From assembly GCF_002875945.1 (NCBI RefSeq), contig NZ_MCZK01000168.1, positions 87,801-151,800 of the forward strand: a DNA stretch of 64,000 nt, given 5' to 3'. Shown piece by piece: positions 52,836 through 62,177 of this stretch. The position numbers and the translations under genes were made by a program. The notes beneath the pieces were generated by a model. The model did no database searches. It worked only from the letters and a program-made list of their open reading frames with translations, and was not told where the DNA came from. Each line of letters begins with the position of its first letter. Position 1 is the first letter of the stretch. Origin of the DNA: Vibrio lentus. GTDB taxonomy: Bacteria; Pseudomonadota; Gammaproteobacteria; Enterobacterales; Vibrionaceae.

Positions 52836-53980
52836 ATATCACTGAGGTGTTAGTTCCCGCTCAAGAGATCGCTTGGCTACCGTGGGCAGTTCAATATTTC
52901 TTCTACATTGGTTCGGCTTACGCAGCGGCTATTCTGTTTTTGATTGCACTGATATTCAAAAACTCTACCAGTCATCAATTCCGTTCAGCCCTTGTGCTTG
53001 TAATGGCCATCGGCGCAATTGTTGGCCCACTGGCGCTAACCGGTGACTTACACCAACCGGGCCGTGCGTGGCACTTCTACGCTCACATCACACCTTGGTC
53101 ATGGATGTCATTAGGCTCTCTGTTTCTTCCTCTATTTTCTGGTCTGTCTGTCGCTACCGCATGGGTTTACCTACGCGATGACATCGCACAACTTAAAAAA
53201 AGTGAAAACCCGCTTCTAAAACGCTTGTCTTGGCTAACACTGGGGCAATGGCAGGTTTCAACAAAATTGATGATTGCACTCGCTGCTGCAACTGCAGTTT
53301 CGGGCTTAAGTATTACGCTTTACACTGGCGCCGAGATTGCAATTTTGGCGAGCCGACCGCTTTGGCATCAACCGGCTTCCCCGCTGCTTTGGTTCACGAC
53401 CGCATTCTTTGCTGCAACGGGTTTAACGCTGTTGATTTGGGCTCTTCTGCCTTCAAGCAAGCCAAGCTTAAAACCAACAGACCTCGCACTGGTACAAAGA
53501 ACCATTACCTTAACCGGTGGCCTTGCCATCATTCTTACGTCGATTTGGGCATCTAACCATGGTCACTTCAATCTGTATGAGAACGACGCTTGGGGCATTA
53601 ATTTAGGCATCATGACTACTAGTATTTTGCTGTGCATGATCTTGGTTCTTCCGCTGCAGCGTCTATCGCAAAGCAAGCTAGGAATTATCTGTGTTGCGCT
53701 TGCGACCATCGTTTCAGCATGGGCGGTACGTTGGGTCACCATGATGGAAGTTCAAACCATTCCACGCTTTGATGTGGGTGCATTCCCGTATGAGTTGCCT
53801 ATGGGTAGTGCAGGTTTACTCGGCATTGTTGGTATGTGTGGTCTTTGGTTAGCACTTGCCTTATTCGCCTCTGAAATCGTGTCTACTGGTTCTACACGAA
53901 CAACTGGCTCTGCACCAAAGACAACATCGAAGCCAAACCAAAATACACCTTCACCACTTAACCGCTCACATAGCTTGTAG
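52832..53980 (+). CDS. ttrC: Tetrathionate reductase membrane subunit TtrC
   Basis: NrfD-family integral membrane protein of 382 aa with about nine transmembrane segments. It oxidises quinol and passes electrons to TtrB. The conserved stretch LALTGDLHQPGRAWHFYAHITPWSWMSLG carries the acidic and His residues of the family. It overlaps ttrB and lies 14 bp before ttrA. The Ser/Thr/Pro-rich tail after the last helix is not conserved and may be disordered. Confidence 0.92.
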   Translation: MNITEVLVPAQEIAWLPWAVQYFFYIGSAYAAAILFLIALIFKNSTSHQFRSALVLVMAIGAIVGPLALTGDLHQPGRAWHFYAHITPWSWMSLGSLFLPLFSGLSVATAWVYLRDDIAQLKKSENPLLKRLSWLTLGQWQVSTKLMIALAAATAVSGLSITLYTGAEIAILASRPLWHQPASPLLWFTTAFFAATGLTLLIWALLPSSKPSLKPTDLALVQRTITLTGGLAIILTSIWASNHGHFNLYENDAWGINLGIMTTSILLCMILVLPLQRLSQSKLGIICVALATIVSAWAVRWVTMMEVQTIPRFDVGAFPYELPMGSAGLLGIVGMCGLWLALALFASEIVSTGSTRTTGSAPKTTSKPNQNTPSPLNRSHSL

Positions 53981-53994
53981 TCTGAGGAGTCATC

Positions 53995-56900
53995 ATGGAT
54001 AACAAACGTCGTCAATTTTTGAAAACAGGCCTTGCTGCCGGTGGTGTTGGAGCCTTTGCTGCAGGTTATGCGACAACCACAAAACACATGGTTCACGGTG
54101 CTATCAACGGTACTGCCGGTAAGAAAACCAATCACATCCACCACGGTAATTCGTTAGAGACGGAATACAATGTCGATGAGCAAGGTAAGATCTCGCCGAA
54201 TCCAAACCAACGCGTTGCACCATCAATGTGTTTTGGTTGCTGGACACTGTGTGGCTTGCGTGTGCGTATCGATAATCGCAACGACGAGATCTTACGTATC
54301 TCAGGTAACCCGTACCACCCGCTATCAAGTGATCAGCAAATCCCGTTCGAAACGCCTGTAAAAGAGGCCTACATTGGCTTGTCTGGTGAATCAGGCATCA
54401 ATAATCGCTCGACAGCCTGCGCCCGCGGTAACGGCATGTTAGAGATTCAAAACAGTCCATACCGAATCACTCAACCACTCAAACGCGTAGGTAAGCGTGG
54501 TGAAGGCAAGTGGGAACCGATCAGCTACGAACAACTTATCTCTGAGATCACCGAAGGTGGTGACTTGTTTGGTGAAGGCGAAGTCGAAGGTCTACGTTCG
54601 ATTCGCGACATCGAAACACCACTTGATCCGAACAACCCTGAATACGGACCAAAAGCTAACCAACTGCTTGTGACCAATGCCGGTAATGAAGGCCGTGACG
54701 ACATCTTGAAGCGCTTTGCATTTAACAGCTACGGTACTCGCAACTTTGGTCACCACGGCTCTTACTGTGGCTATGCGTTCCGCGCAGGTTCAGGTGCGAT
54801 CATGAATGATCTAGACAAATTCTCGCACTTAAAGCCTGACTTCAACAACGCAGAGTTCATTCTTTTCATCGGTATGTCTCCAGCTCAAGCGGGTAATCCG
54901 TTTAAGCGCCAAGCAAGACAACTGGCTGAGGCTCGTACCAACGGAAAACTGAGCTACACCATAGTGACTCCTAGCCTTCCTGCAGGATCATCAAGCCTTG
55001 CTGCGGGCGATCGCAACAACTGGCTACCTATCAAACCGGGCACCGATTCAGCATTAGTTCTGGGCATGATCCAGTGGATCATCGAGAACCAACGTTACAA
55101 CCATGATTTCTTGTCTCGCCCAAGCGCACAAGCGATGCAGAAAGCAGGCACCACCCACTGGTGTAACGCATCTCACCTCGTGATCAGCGATGAAACACAC
55201 CCACAAAACGGGCGCATGCTTCGTTCATCGGATATTGGTTTGCTAAAAACGGGTGAACCGCTATCTGACGATGATGCATTTATCGCACTAAATGTGACAA
55301 CGTCACTATTAACATCAAATGTTCAGGTCGATGAGGCTGCGTTGTTTGTAGATCAGGAGGTAGAAATTGATGGTCAAACCGTTCGTGTTAAGTCTTCTCT
55401 GCAAAGATTGAAAGAAGAAGCCTTCAAATACGACCTTGCTTACTACAGTGAGCAGTGTGAAATCCCACAAGATCAGATTGTTGCGCTAGCGAAACGTTTC
55501 ACCAGCTATGGGACTAAAGCAGTCGTCGATACTCATGGTGGCAACATGCACACCAATGGTTTCTACAACTCGTTCTCTATTCTGATGCTGAACGCGCTGA
55601 TCGGTAACATCAACGCGAAAGGTGGTGCGATGGCAAAAGCGGGCGGCTACCCAACTTCTGTTGCTGGCCCACGTTACGACTTTACCAAGTTCAAGGGTAA
55701 GACTAAGCCTCAAGGTGTGTTCTTGTCTCGTAGCAAGTTCCCGTATCAAAAGACCAGCGAATACAAACGTCGTGTTGCGGCAGGTGAATCACCTTACCCA
55801 ACGCGCGCGCCGTGGTATCCAATCTCAGCACCGCTTTTAACCGAGCATTTATCAGCAGCCATTGATGGCTACCCTTACCGCGCAAAGGCATGGATCAACC
55901 ACATGGCGAACCCACTTTATGGTGTTCCGGGGTTAGACAATCTATTAGGCGAGAAACTTAAGGATCCAAAACAGCTCGGTTTGATCGTCTCTATCGATGC
56001 GTTCATCAATGAAACCACAGCACTCTCCGATTACCTTGTGCCAGACACAGTAACCTACGAGAGCTGGGGCATGGCAACACCTTGGCATGGTGTCGCGACC
56101 AAAGCGATCACCGCTCGCTGGCCGATAGTTGAGCCTAAAACCTCACGTACTCAAGACGGACGTACCATCAACCTAGAGAACTTCTTTATTGATCTGGCGA
56201 AAACACTCGACTTGGGTGGCTTCGGCGACAACGTAATCAAAGATAGCCAAGGTAACTGGCACGGTATTCATAGCGCTGAAGATTTCTACTTGCGCTCTGC
56301 AGCTAACTTGGCATTCGCAAAAGGCGGTGTGCCGAATGTAGACGCTGAAGATATCGTTTGGTCTGGTCTAGAGCGCCTAGTGCCTGTGATGAACAAAACG
56401 CTTAAACCAGAAGAGATGCTCAAAGTGGCATATATCTTTGCGCGTGGCGGTCGTTTTGAAGACGCAACCAATGCCTACACCAATGAAACCATGAAGTATA
56501 AATGGACCAAACCACTGGCTATTTGGAATGAAAAGCTTGGTACCTCGCGCAACACCATCAGTGGCGAGCAGTACATGGGTTGCCCGACTTGGTATCCACA
56601 AAAACTGGCAGACGGCACGCCATTAGCAGAGCAGTTCCCAGCAAAAGAGTGGCCATTTACTCTGACCAACTTTAAATCCAATATTCACAGTGCGGTGTCT
56701 AACCTGTCACCACGCTTGGAATCGATTAAAGGCGTGAACCCGGTTTACATTCACCCGCAAGACGCCTCTTCAGCGGGCATCAAAACCGGTGACGTATTTG
56801 CTATTGAAACACCGAGTTCAACCACACACGCGTTGGCGATGGTGATTGATGGCATCAAACAAGGAACATTAGGCTTTGAACACGGCTTTGGACACAAAGA

Positions 56901-57087
56901 GCTCGGTGAACGTGCACACTGGATTGGTGACACACAGCAACCAGTAAAAATGAAGTCAAACGATGGCGTTAACATCAATGATATTGGTTTAATTGACCCG
57001 ACGAGAGAAGGCAAAGGCGTCATGCTGGATTGGGTTGTAGGCGCAGCAGCAAGACAAGCGCTTCCGGCTAAGATCTACAAAGTCTAA
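53995..57087 (+). CDS. ttrA: Tetrathionate reductase catalytic subunit TtrA
   Basis: Periplasmic bis-MGD molybdoenzyme of 1030 aa reducing tetrathionate to thiosulfate in anaerobic respiration. The Tat leader RRQFLKTGLAAGG is at the N-terminus. The [4Fe-4S] site is C79, C82, C86 (CFGCWTLC) plus a later Cys (STACARGNG). Molybdopterin-binding segments follow (GTDSALVLGMIQWI, DTHGGNMHTNG) and a C-terminal molydopterin-binding domain (about 880-1030). Length fits TtrA (just over 1000 aa). It ends in a terminator. Confidence 0.95.
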   Translation: MDNKRRQFLKTGLAAGGVGAFAAGYATTTKHMVHGAINGTAGKKTNHIHHGNSLETEYNVDEQGKISPNPNQRVAPSMCFGCWTLCGLRVRIDNRNDEILRISGNPYHPLSSDQQIPFETPVKEAYIGLSGESGINNRSTACARGNGMLEIQNSPYRITQPLKRVGKRGEGKWEPISYEQLISEITEGGDLFGEGEVEGLRSIRDIETPLDPNNPEYGPKANQLLVTNAGNEGRDDILKRFAFNSYGTRNFGHHGSYCGYAFRAGSGAIMNDLDKFSHLKPDFNNAEFILFIGMSPAQAGNPFKRQARQLAEARTNGKLSYTIVTPSLPAGSSSLAAGDRNNWLPIKPGTDSALVLGMIQWIIENQRYNHDFLSRPSAQAMQKAGTTHWCNASHLVISDETHPQNGRMLRSSDIGLLKTGEPLSDDDAFIALNVTTSLLTSNVQVDEAALFVDQEVEIDGQTVRVKSSLQRLKEEAFKYDLAYYSEQCEIPQDQIVALAKRFTSYGTKAVVDTHGGNMHTNGFYNSFSILMLNALIGNINAKGGAMAKAGGYPTSVAGPRYDFTKFKGKTKPQGVFLSRSKFPYQKTSEYKRRVAAGESPYPTRAPWYPISAPLLTEHLSAAIDGYPYRAKAWINHMANPLYGVPGLDNLLGEKLKDPKQLGLIVSIDAFINETTALSDYLVPDTVTYESWGMATPWHGVATKAITARWPIVEPKTSRTQDGRTINLENFFIDLAKTLDLGGFGDNVIKDSQGNWHGIHSAEDFYLRSAANLAFAKGGVPNVDAEDIVWSGLERLVPVMNKTLKPEEMLKVAYIFARGGRFEDATNAYTNETMKYKWTKPLAIWNEKLGTSRNTISGEQYMGCPTWYPQKLADGTPLAEQFPAKEWPFTLTNFKSNIHSAVSNLSPRLESIKGVNPVYIHPQDASSAGIKTGDVFAIETPSSTTHALAMVIDGIKQGTLGFEHGFGHKELGERAHWIGDTQQPVKMKSNDGVNINDIGLIDPTREGKGVMLDWVVGAAARQALPAKIYKV

Positions 57088-57134
57088 TCAGTGACCCAAT
57101 ACCTATCTCTAATCATTTCTGAATAGGAACGCAA

Positions 57135-57172
57135 CAGAGCAACTTCGTCATTTGAGGTTGCTCTGCTTTTTT
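57135..57172 (+). terminator. Terminator of ttrBCA
   Basis: CAGAGCAAC/GTTGCTCTG stem with a 13-base loop and T6 tail. Confidence 0.85.
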
Positions 57173-57570
57173 AACAGCCAAAACATCGGCAGCATTCAAT
57201 CCGCAACATCCAATCTAAGCCTCAACATTCAATCCAACCCACAAGCTCTCTTCACTTCTATTCTCTTGTCTTCTCTTCTTTTCACCGTAACTTTTTTAGC
57301 CAGCCTCCATAAAGCGGCTATGCTTATACAATCGGTGCCATAAAAGAGCCTTAACAAGCAGTTACACCGAGGCGAACATGGCAGTTCCTTGCACTTCGTT
57401 AACGGCAGCTGGATTCGCCTATCGAAATTCACACCAATACCATTATAGTGATTGAGGTTATTAATGTGAGACTTACCTCAAGTTCCAAGTGAATTAATGT
57501 GGAAATCCACAATAGCGCGAACATCCAATTATGTCGAAAATGCGTGCATTACAACCAATAGCGACGCCTC
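57173..57570. promoter_or_regulatory. Region between ttrA and tsdB
   Basis: About 400 bp with a short CAACATYCAATC-like repetition (57180-57240), an inverted repeat AGGCGAA/TTCGCCT (about 57370-57420) and, close to tsdB, the shared palindrome. No gene is seen. The tsdBA promoter must be at the right end. Confidence 0.5.
57497..57514. promoter_or_regulatory. Candidate TtrR operator upstream of tsdB
   Basis: The same 18 bases as at 51916-51933 (ATGTGGAAATCCACAATA), 57 bp before the tsdB start. The flanking bases differ, so the identity is not part of a larger duplication. Confidence 0.65.
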
Positions 57571-58212
57571 ATGATTAAGCTGAACATAAAAACTCAAACT
57601 CTAACGCTTTGCATCGCTGCTCTGGGAAGCCTTTCTTTATCCGGTTTTGCACAAGCAGCGCCTAATCCAATGCCAGAAGCCGCAGAAACCTGTAGCGGTT
57701 GCCACCAAGCCGACGGGAAAGGCATGCCCAACATCGCCCCTATGCTTGCAGGGCTCAATGCTGACTACCTAGAACATCAACTGGTCTTATTCTCAAGTGG
57801 CGAGCGTCAAAGCGCGATCATGAAAGGGATGGCGGATGGTGTGTCTGATCCTGCGATTCGTCGAGAGGTAGCAGAATACTTCGCTTCACTGCCTTCTTAT
57901 GAATTCACTGATTTAGAGCAGCGCGGCTCTCAGGCAGATATTGATAACCCGTATCGTAAACTGGTATTCCAAGGTGATTGGGACCGCAACATTCCCGCTT
58001 GTGCAACCTGTCATGGGCCAAGTGGCATGGGCGTAGATAAGTTCCCTCGCTTAGCGAGCCAGCACGCCGACTACATTCAAACTCAGCTTAACGCTTGGAA
58101 AAACGGCACTCGTAAGGGTGATGATTTGAACATGATGGGCAATATCGCCGGTAAGTTGACCGACGATGAAATCAAAAACCTGTCTTACTACTTCGCATCT
58201 TTCCGATACTAA
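57571..58212 (+). CDS. tsdB: Di-haem cytochrome c4-type protein, probable TsdB
   Basis: Periplasmic cytochrome of 213 aa. A signal peptide (ends AQAA, about residue 29) is followed by two class I cytochrome c domains with CSGCH (41-45) and CATCH (144-148). Met ligands are likely in the MLAG/MMGN regions. TsdB is the known di-haem electron acceptor of thiosulfate dehydrogenase TsdA and is often encoded right before tsdA, as here with a 9-bp gap. A general c4 role to cytochrome oxidase is possible. The shared operator links it to ttr. Confidence 0.85.
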   Translation: MIKLNIKTQTLTLCIAALGSLSLSGFAQAAPNPMPEAAETCSGCHQADGKGMPNIAPMLAGLNADYLEHQLVLFSSGERQSAIMKGMADGVSDPAIRREVAEYFASLPSYEFTDLEQRGSQADIDNPYRKLVFQGDWDRNIPACATCHGPSGMGVDKFPRLASQHADYIQTQLNAWKNGTRKGDDLNMMGNIAGKLTDDEIKNLSYYFASFRY

Positions 58213-58221
58213 AGGGCTCGC

Positions 58222-59271
58222 ATGAAAACATTACTTTTAATTACCGCAACCCTTGCCTCTGGAATCGCTTATGCCGAAGGTGAGTTGCCCGATCGCCAAA
58301 CCGAACTGCCAGCTGTTGAGAAACCACAAGATAACAAATATCTGGTGCCACGAGACTTAGTCGATATTCCTGCAGGGGAGTTTGGCGACAAAGTTAAACT
58401 GGGCTATTCACTGTTTGTCGATTCACAACAGATGCGCGGTACTTTCGTAGGCAATGAACAAAACTGTGTCAACTGCCACATGAAGGCGAATGCAGCACCT
58501 CTATGGGGAGCGTATATGGCCTACCCCGCTTACCGTAAGAAAAACGACAAGGTAAACAGCTACGCAGAACGTATCCAAGGCTGTTTCACATACTCAATGA
58601 ATGGCTTGCCACCAGCAGTTGGCTCAAAAGAGATGGTCGCGCTCACGGCTTATTCATACTGGTTGGCGATGGGCGGTATCTTAGATAAGAACGGCATGCA
58701 AGACACGCCTGTTCCTGAGATCAGCGATGCAGATTTACAAGTCGGAGGAAAAGCGGAAAGCTTCCCTCTTCCTGAAGAACTGCTAAGCAAATACCCAATC
58801 GACGACCGCAGCAAATTGGCAGGCCGTGGCTACCCTAAGATTGACAACCCTGAACAAGAACCGTCAATAGCGCGTGGTGAGAAGGTTTACCAAACCAGCT
58901 GCCAAACCTGTCATGGTCAAAATGGTGAAGGTATTAAAGGGGAGGATGGTCGCTCATACCTACCGCCACTTTGGGGCGAAAACTCGTTCAACTGGGGAGC
59001 CGGTATGCACCGTGTAAATACGGCAGCCTACTTCATCTACGAAAACATGCCTCTTGGAAAGAGCCAACAGCTTTCAATTCAAGATGCATGGGATGTGGCC
59101 ACGTTTGTAAACAGCCATGAACGCCCACAAGACCCACGATACAAGGGTGATGTTGCAGGCAATGCTAAGCGTTACCACAACCACCAAGGTTACTACGGTA
59201 AAGAAGTCGACGGTCATGTATTGGGTTCAAAAGCATACCCAAGTGGTAAGGAAGCGATTCACGAACACTAG
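58222..59271 (+). CDS. tsdA: Thiosulfate dehydrogenase / tetrathionate reductase TsdA
   Basis: Periplasmic di-haem cytochrome of 349 aa. A signal peptide (ends AYA) precedes haem 1 CVNCH (82-86) with the characteristic Cys121 in IQGCFTYSMNG, the axial Cys ligand of TsdA enzymes. Haem 2 is CQTCH (227-231) with Met276 in YENMPLG as likely ligand. TsdA joins two thiosulfates into tetrathionate, and in some bacteria (for example Campylobacter) works mainly in reverse. The direction here cannot be read from sequence. It is co-transcribed with tsdB. Confidence 0.9.
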   Translation: MKTLLLITATLASGIAYAEGELPDRQTELPAVEKPQDNKYLVPRDLVDIPAGEFGDKVKLGYSLFVDSQQMRGTFVGNEQNCVNCHMKANAAPLWGAYMAYPAYRKKNDKVNSYAERIQGCFTYSMNGLPPAVGSKEMVALTAYSYWLAMGGILDKNGMQDTPVPEISDADLQVGGKAESFPLPEELLSKYPIDDRSKLAGRGYPKIDNPEQEPSIARGEKVYQTSCQTCHGQNGEGIKGEDGRSYLPPLWGENSFNWGAGMHRVNTAAYFIYENMPLGKSQQLSIQDAWDVATFVNSHERPQDPRYKGDVAGNAKRYHNHQGYYGKEVDGHVLGSKAYPSGKEAIHEH

Positions 59272-59387
59272 TCTCGAATCAAGAGACACTCTTTTCGAGA
59301 GCAAGAGACAGTTCTTTCGATAAAAAGAACCGCTCACGCCAGCTATAGCTAAACTTTACATTGTAAATCAGTTATAGCCGGTAGAAT

Positions 59388-59427
59388 AAAAAGGAGCCAG
59401 ATCGTGTGACGATCTGGCTCCTTTTTT
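59388..59427. terminator. Bidirectional terminator between tsdA and the LysR gene
   Basis: An 18-bp perfect stem from 59388 to 59426 with a GTG loop and A/T-run flanks. An imperfect palindrome (GCTATAGC...TTATAGC, about 59341-59378) precedes it. Confidence 0.92.
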
Positions 59428-59450
59428 AGTTTGTACTATTAGAAAAACAA

Positions 59451-60380
59451 CTAACCTTGCTGCATCTTCTCCCAAATGGTCGGAGAGCCAATATAGTCTT
59501 GAACCGTAGTAATGAACTCTTTGACCAGTTTGGTCTGCTTACGGTGTGGATAGACAGCGTAAATCGCGGTATCGATTGTAGAAATCGGGTAATCCGGAAG
59601 CAAAGTAACCAAGCCAAGTTCTTTCATTGAGGCATACAGGTTTGATTGATCAAGGAAGCCATAGCCTAAGCCATCTTTTACGCAAGACACCATGGTGCGA
59701 ACATCACTCACCTTATAGTTGCCACGAATCGTTAAGCTCTGGAAAGTGTTGCCATGCGGCTCTTCACTGATTCTCAGATGATCGACCGTCATATCACCAT
59801 TGGTATAAATCACAGCGGGTAAAGCGAGCAAATCTTGTGGCGTTTTAGGTTCACCATGCTGCTTCACAAAGTCGTTCGAGGCGACCAACATAAAGTTACT
59901 GTCGGCAATCTTCTTGGCAATCAAGTTGGATTCAACAAGCTTACTGAAGCGAAAGGCGATATCAAACTGCCCAGCAATGATGTTGGCGATCTTATCGTCT
60001 AGTGAAAGTACGATCTGAACATCCGGGTACTTTCTCATGAACTGCGTGATGATAGGTTGTAGGTATTGCTGACCAAAATAGATTGGCGACGTAATTCGCA
60101 GCACACCTTTGGGTTCAGACTGATAGGAATCTGCAATGCCTTGGATCTGATTGATGGTATCTTTCAACACATAGGTTTGCGCGAGAATATCTTCCCCTGC
60201 TGACGTCAGCGAGAACGAGCGCGTAGAGCGGTTGAGCAGCTGAACACCTAAGTCTTGCTCGAGTTTTTTTATCTGTTTAGAGAGCGATGAGTTGTCCATA
60301 TCATGCAAGGTTGCCGCTTTGGTAAACGACCCCTGTTGAACCACATCTAAGAACAATAATAACTGATTAGTATTTGGCAC
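59451..60380 (-). CDS. LysR-family transcriptional regulator
   Basis: Regulator of 309 aa. It has an N-terminal winged helix-turn-helix (FLDVVQQGSFTKAATLHDMDNSSLSKQIKKLEQDLGVQLLNR) and a C-terminal periplasmic-binding-type effector domain (GVLRITSPIYFGQQYL...). The effector is unknown. It is convergent with tsdA across a strong terminator and lies 26 bp downstream of the Lrp-type gene, so the two may be co-transcribed. Confidence 0.9.
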   Translation of the reverse strand: MPNTNQLLLFLDVVQQGSFTKAATLHDMDNSSLSKQIKKLEQDLGVQLLNRSTRSFSLTSAGEDILAQTYVLKDTINQIQGIADSYQSEPKGVLRITSPIYFGQQYLQPIITQFMRKYPDVQIVLSLDDKIANIIAGQFDIAFRFSKLVESNLIAKKIADSNFMLVASNDFVKQHGEPKTPQDLLALPAVIYTNGDMTVDHLRISEEPHGNTFQSLTIRGNYKVSDVRTMVSCVKDGLGYGFLDQSNLYASMKELGLVTLLPDYPISTIDTAIYAVYPHRKQTKLVKEFITTVQDYIGSPTIWEKMQQG

Positions 60381-60406
60381 TGCGCCTCTCCTGAAATAAA
60401 ACTCGA

Positions 60407-60847
60407 CTAGCGTTCATCTTTTGGGGTATCCATCACAACCATGGTCGTTATTGATTGAACCTGAGCGCACTCCCCAAGCACATCGGCATGAAACTTCTTA
60501 TAGCCCGGCAGATCTTTGGTTTCTACTCTCAGCAAATATTCGTTAGCACCAGTAATGTTGTGGCACTCCACCACTTCTTTTTCCATGCTGACATGCTGTT
60601 CAAATTCTAGCTGAGCCGATTTGCTGTGGCTCGATAAACCAATCGAAACATAAGCAATAAAGCCGACACCCATCAAGCCATTATCCAGAACTGCGCGGTA
60701 ACCTTGAATGATCCCTTTACGTTCGAGATCTTGTACTCGCCTTAGGGTCGCTGAAGCCGACAAACCAATTCGTTCTGAAAGCTCAATGTTGGAGATTCTG
60801 CCGTCCAATTTAAGCTCTTGCAATATCCTTTCGTCAAATCTATCCAT
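60407..60847 (-). CDS. Lrp/AsnC-family regulator
   Basis: Regulator of 146 aa. The AsnC-type helix-turn-helix (ILQELKLDGRISNIELSERIGLSASATLRRVQDLERKG) precedes a RAM ligand domain (about 65-140: VVECHNITGANEYLLRVE). It is divergent from a LysE-type exporter gene, the usual arrangement for an amino-acid-responsive activator of export. The 140-bp gap should hold its operators. Confidence 0.9.
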   Translation of the reverse strand: MDRFDERILQELKLDGRISNIELSERIGLSASATLRRVQDLERKGIIQGYRAVLDNGLMGVGFIAYVSIGLSSHSKSAQLEFEQHVSMEKEVVECHNITGANEYLLRVETKDLPGYKKFHADVLGECAQVQSITTMVVMDTPKDER

Positions 60848-60988
60848 AGGTACTTATTATTGTGCATTTAGTGATAATAAGTGAAATAAAAGCACATAAT
60901 TGCCTCACTTTCCACCTACTATGTTTCTCAACACGTGAAAGTCATGACCGGTCAGTCACTTCGTTCATTTTATTGCTGGAGAACCATT

Positions 60989-61573
60989 ATGCCTTTAGAA
61001 CAACTTAGCGCACTTGCCTTGTTTGCGTTTGTCTCGACGTTCACGCCGGGTCCAAATAACATCATGCTCATGACATCAGGTGCCAATGTTGGCTTTGCCC
61101 GTACTATTCCGCACATGCTTGGGATAGCTCTGGGGTTTGCAGCCATGTTGTTGTTGGTTGGTTTCGGCTTAATGGGCATTTTCAACGCTTACCCAGTCTC
61201 TCACCAAATATTGAAGTACCTAAGCCTGACTTACCTTGTGTACCTAGCAATTAAGATTGCATTGAGCGGCAAAGCCAAAAGTACCGAAGCTTATAAGCCC
61301 ATGACCTTCATTGGCGCGGCAAGTTTTCAGTGGGTAAACCCGAAAGGTTGGTCAATGGCACTGACGGCGATTTCTGTTTATAGCAGTGGCAGTTCATGGT
61401 GGGAGCTTGCGATCATCGCAGCAATATTCACGCTAGCCAACTTACCATCTGTGACATTCTGGACGGCAGCAGGCAAGCAACTGCAACACTGGCTAACAAC
61501 ACCAGTACGTATCAAGAGTTTCAACTATGGCATGGCGGGATTGCTGTTAGCATCAACGATTCCAATGCTCTAA
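60989..61573 (+). CDS. LysE/RhtB-family amino-acid exporter
   Basis: Inner-membrane exporter of 194 aa with about six hydrophobic segments and the family signature FTPGPNNIMLMTSGANVGFARTIPHMLGIALGF; a second conserved spot is QWVNPKGWSMALTA. The substrate is likely an amino acid or homoserine lactone-type compound and cannot be specified. TGGAGAA precedes the ATG at 60989. Longer frames from 60935 are unsupported. Probably controlled by the divergent Lrp-type gene. Confidence 0.9.
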   Translation: MPLEQLSALALFAFVSTFTPGPNNIMLMTSGANVGFARTIPHMLGIALGFAAMLLLVGFGLMGIFNAYPVSHQILKYLSLTYLVYLAIKIALSGKAKSTEAYKPMTFIGAASFQWVNPKGWSMALTAISVYSSGSSWWELAIIAAIFTLANLPSVTFWTAAGKQLQHWLTTPVRIKSFNYGMAGLLLASTIPML

Positions 61574-61629
61574 TCGAAGAGTTTCCTATCTTGTGATGGT
61601 TAGTACACACGTGCTAGCCATTATTATCG

Positions 61630-62019
61630 TTAAAGATATCCAATAATCTCACTAACCCAACGACCAAATATAGCCTGCCCACTTGGGGTTAACGTCCACA
61701 CAAACGACGCTACATTAATTGTCATAGTCAGCCAATAGATAGCTCTGAACGGCTGCTTTTGCGTTTTATGGCGCAGCTTATCTTGAGCAATCAACGCGCC
61801 TAGCCAGCCACCAGCAACAGACAAAATATGGAGAGTTTTCTCAGGCACACGCCAATTGCCATTGATCGCCGCCCTCTTGTCTTTTGCGTACACAAAAAAC
61901 GTCACCAATCCGATAACCAAATACCACACCAACAGCGCTTTCGAACTTTCTACAAACAACGCGGATACCGCCACTAGGACCAGATAAGTGATGGCGATTT
62001 GAATAGATGAAGACAACAT
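61630..62019 (-). CDS. DUF1294 membrane protein
   Basis: Membrane protein of 129 aa with about four hydrophobic segments and the DUF1294 pattern VYAKDKRAA...RVPEKTLHILSVAGGWLGALIAQDKLRHKTQKQPFR. Function is unknown; in some proteins this domain is fused to cold-shock domains. AAGGAG lies 3 bp before the ATG at 62019. An in-frame TTG at 62022 is less likely. Convergent with the LysE gene. Confidence 0.88.
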   Translation of the reverse strand: MLSSSIQIAITYLVLVAVSALFVESSKALLVWYLVIGLVTFFVYAKDKRAAINGNWRVPEKTLHILSVAGGWLGALIAQDKLRHKTQKQPFRAIYWLTMTINVASFVWTLTPSGQAIFGRWVSEIIGYL

Positions 62020-62177
62020 CAACTCCTTTTGGGTAACAGCTCACATACTGTAGCAATTACGCCCTGTAAATTTTGATAAGGATGAGTAAGGCATATTGTA
62101 ATTCAGTTAGCCTGCTAAATAACAAACAAGCCCTTTCATCCCTACATAACATGATGGAAGTTAAAGGAATTATAAAT

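Noticed and set aside
57345..57425. Possible integron attC remnant before tsdB (TTAACAAGCAGTTA... with AGGCGAA/TTCGCCT arms).
   Set aside because: It resembles the start of Vibrio attC sites, but I could not find both core sites or the expected symmetrical arms, and there is no cassette on either side.
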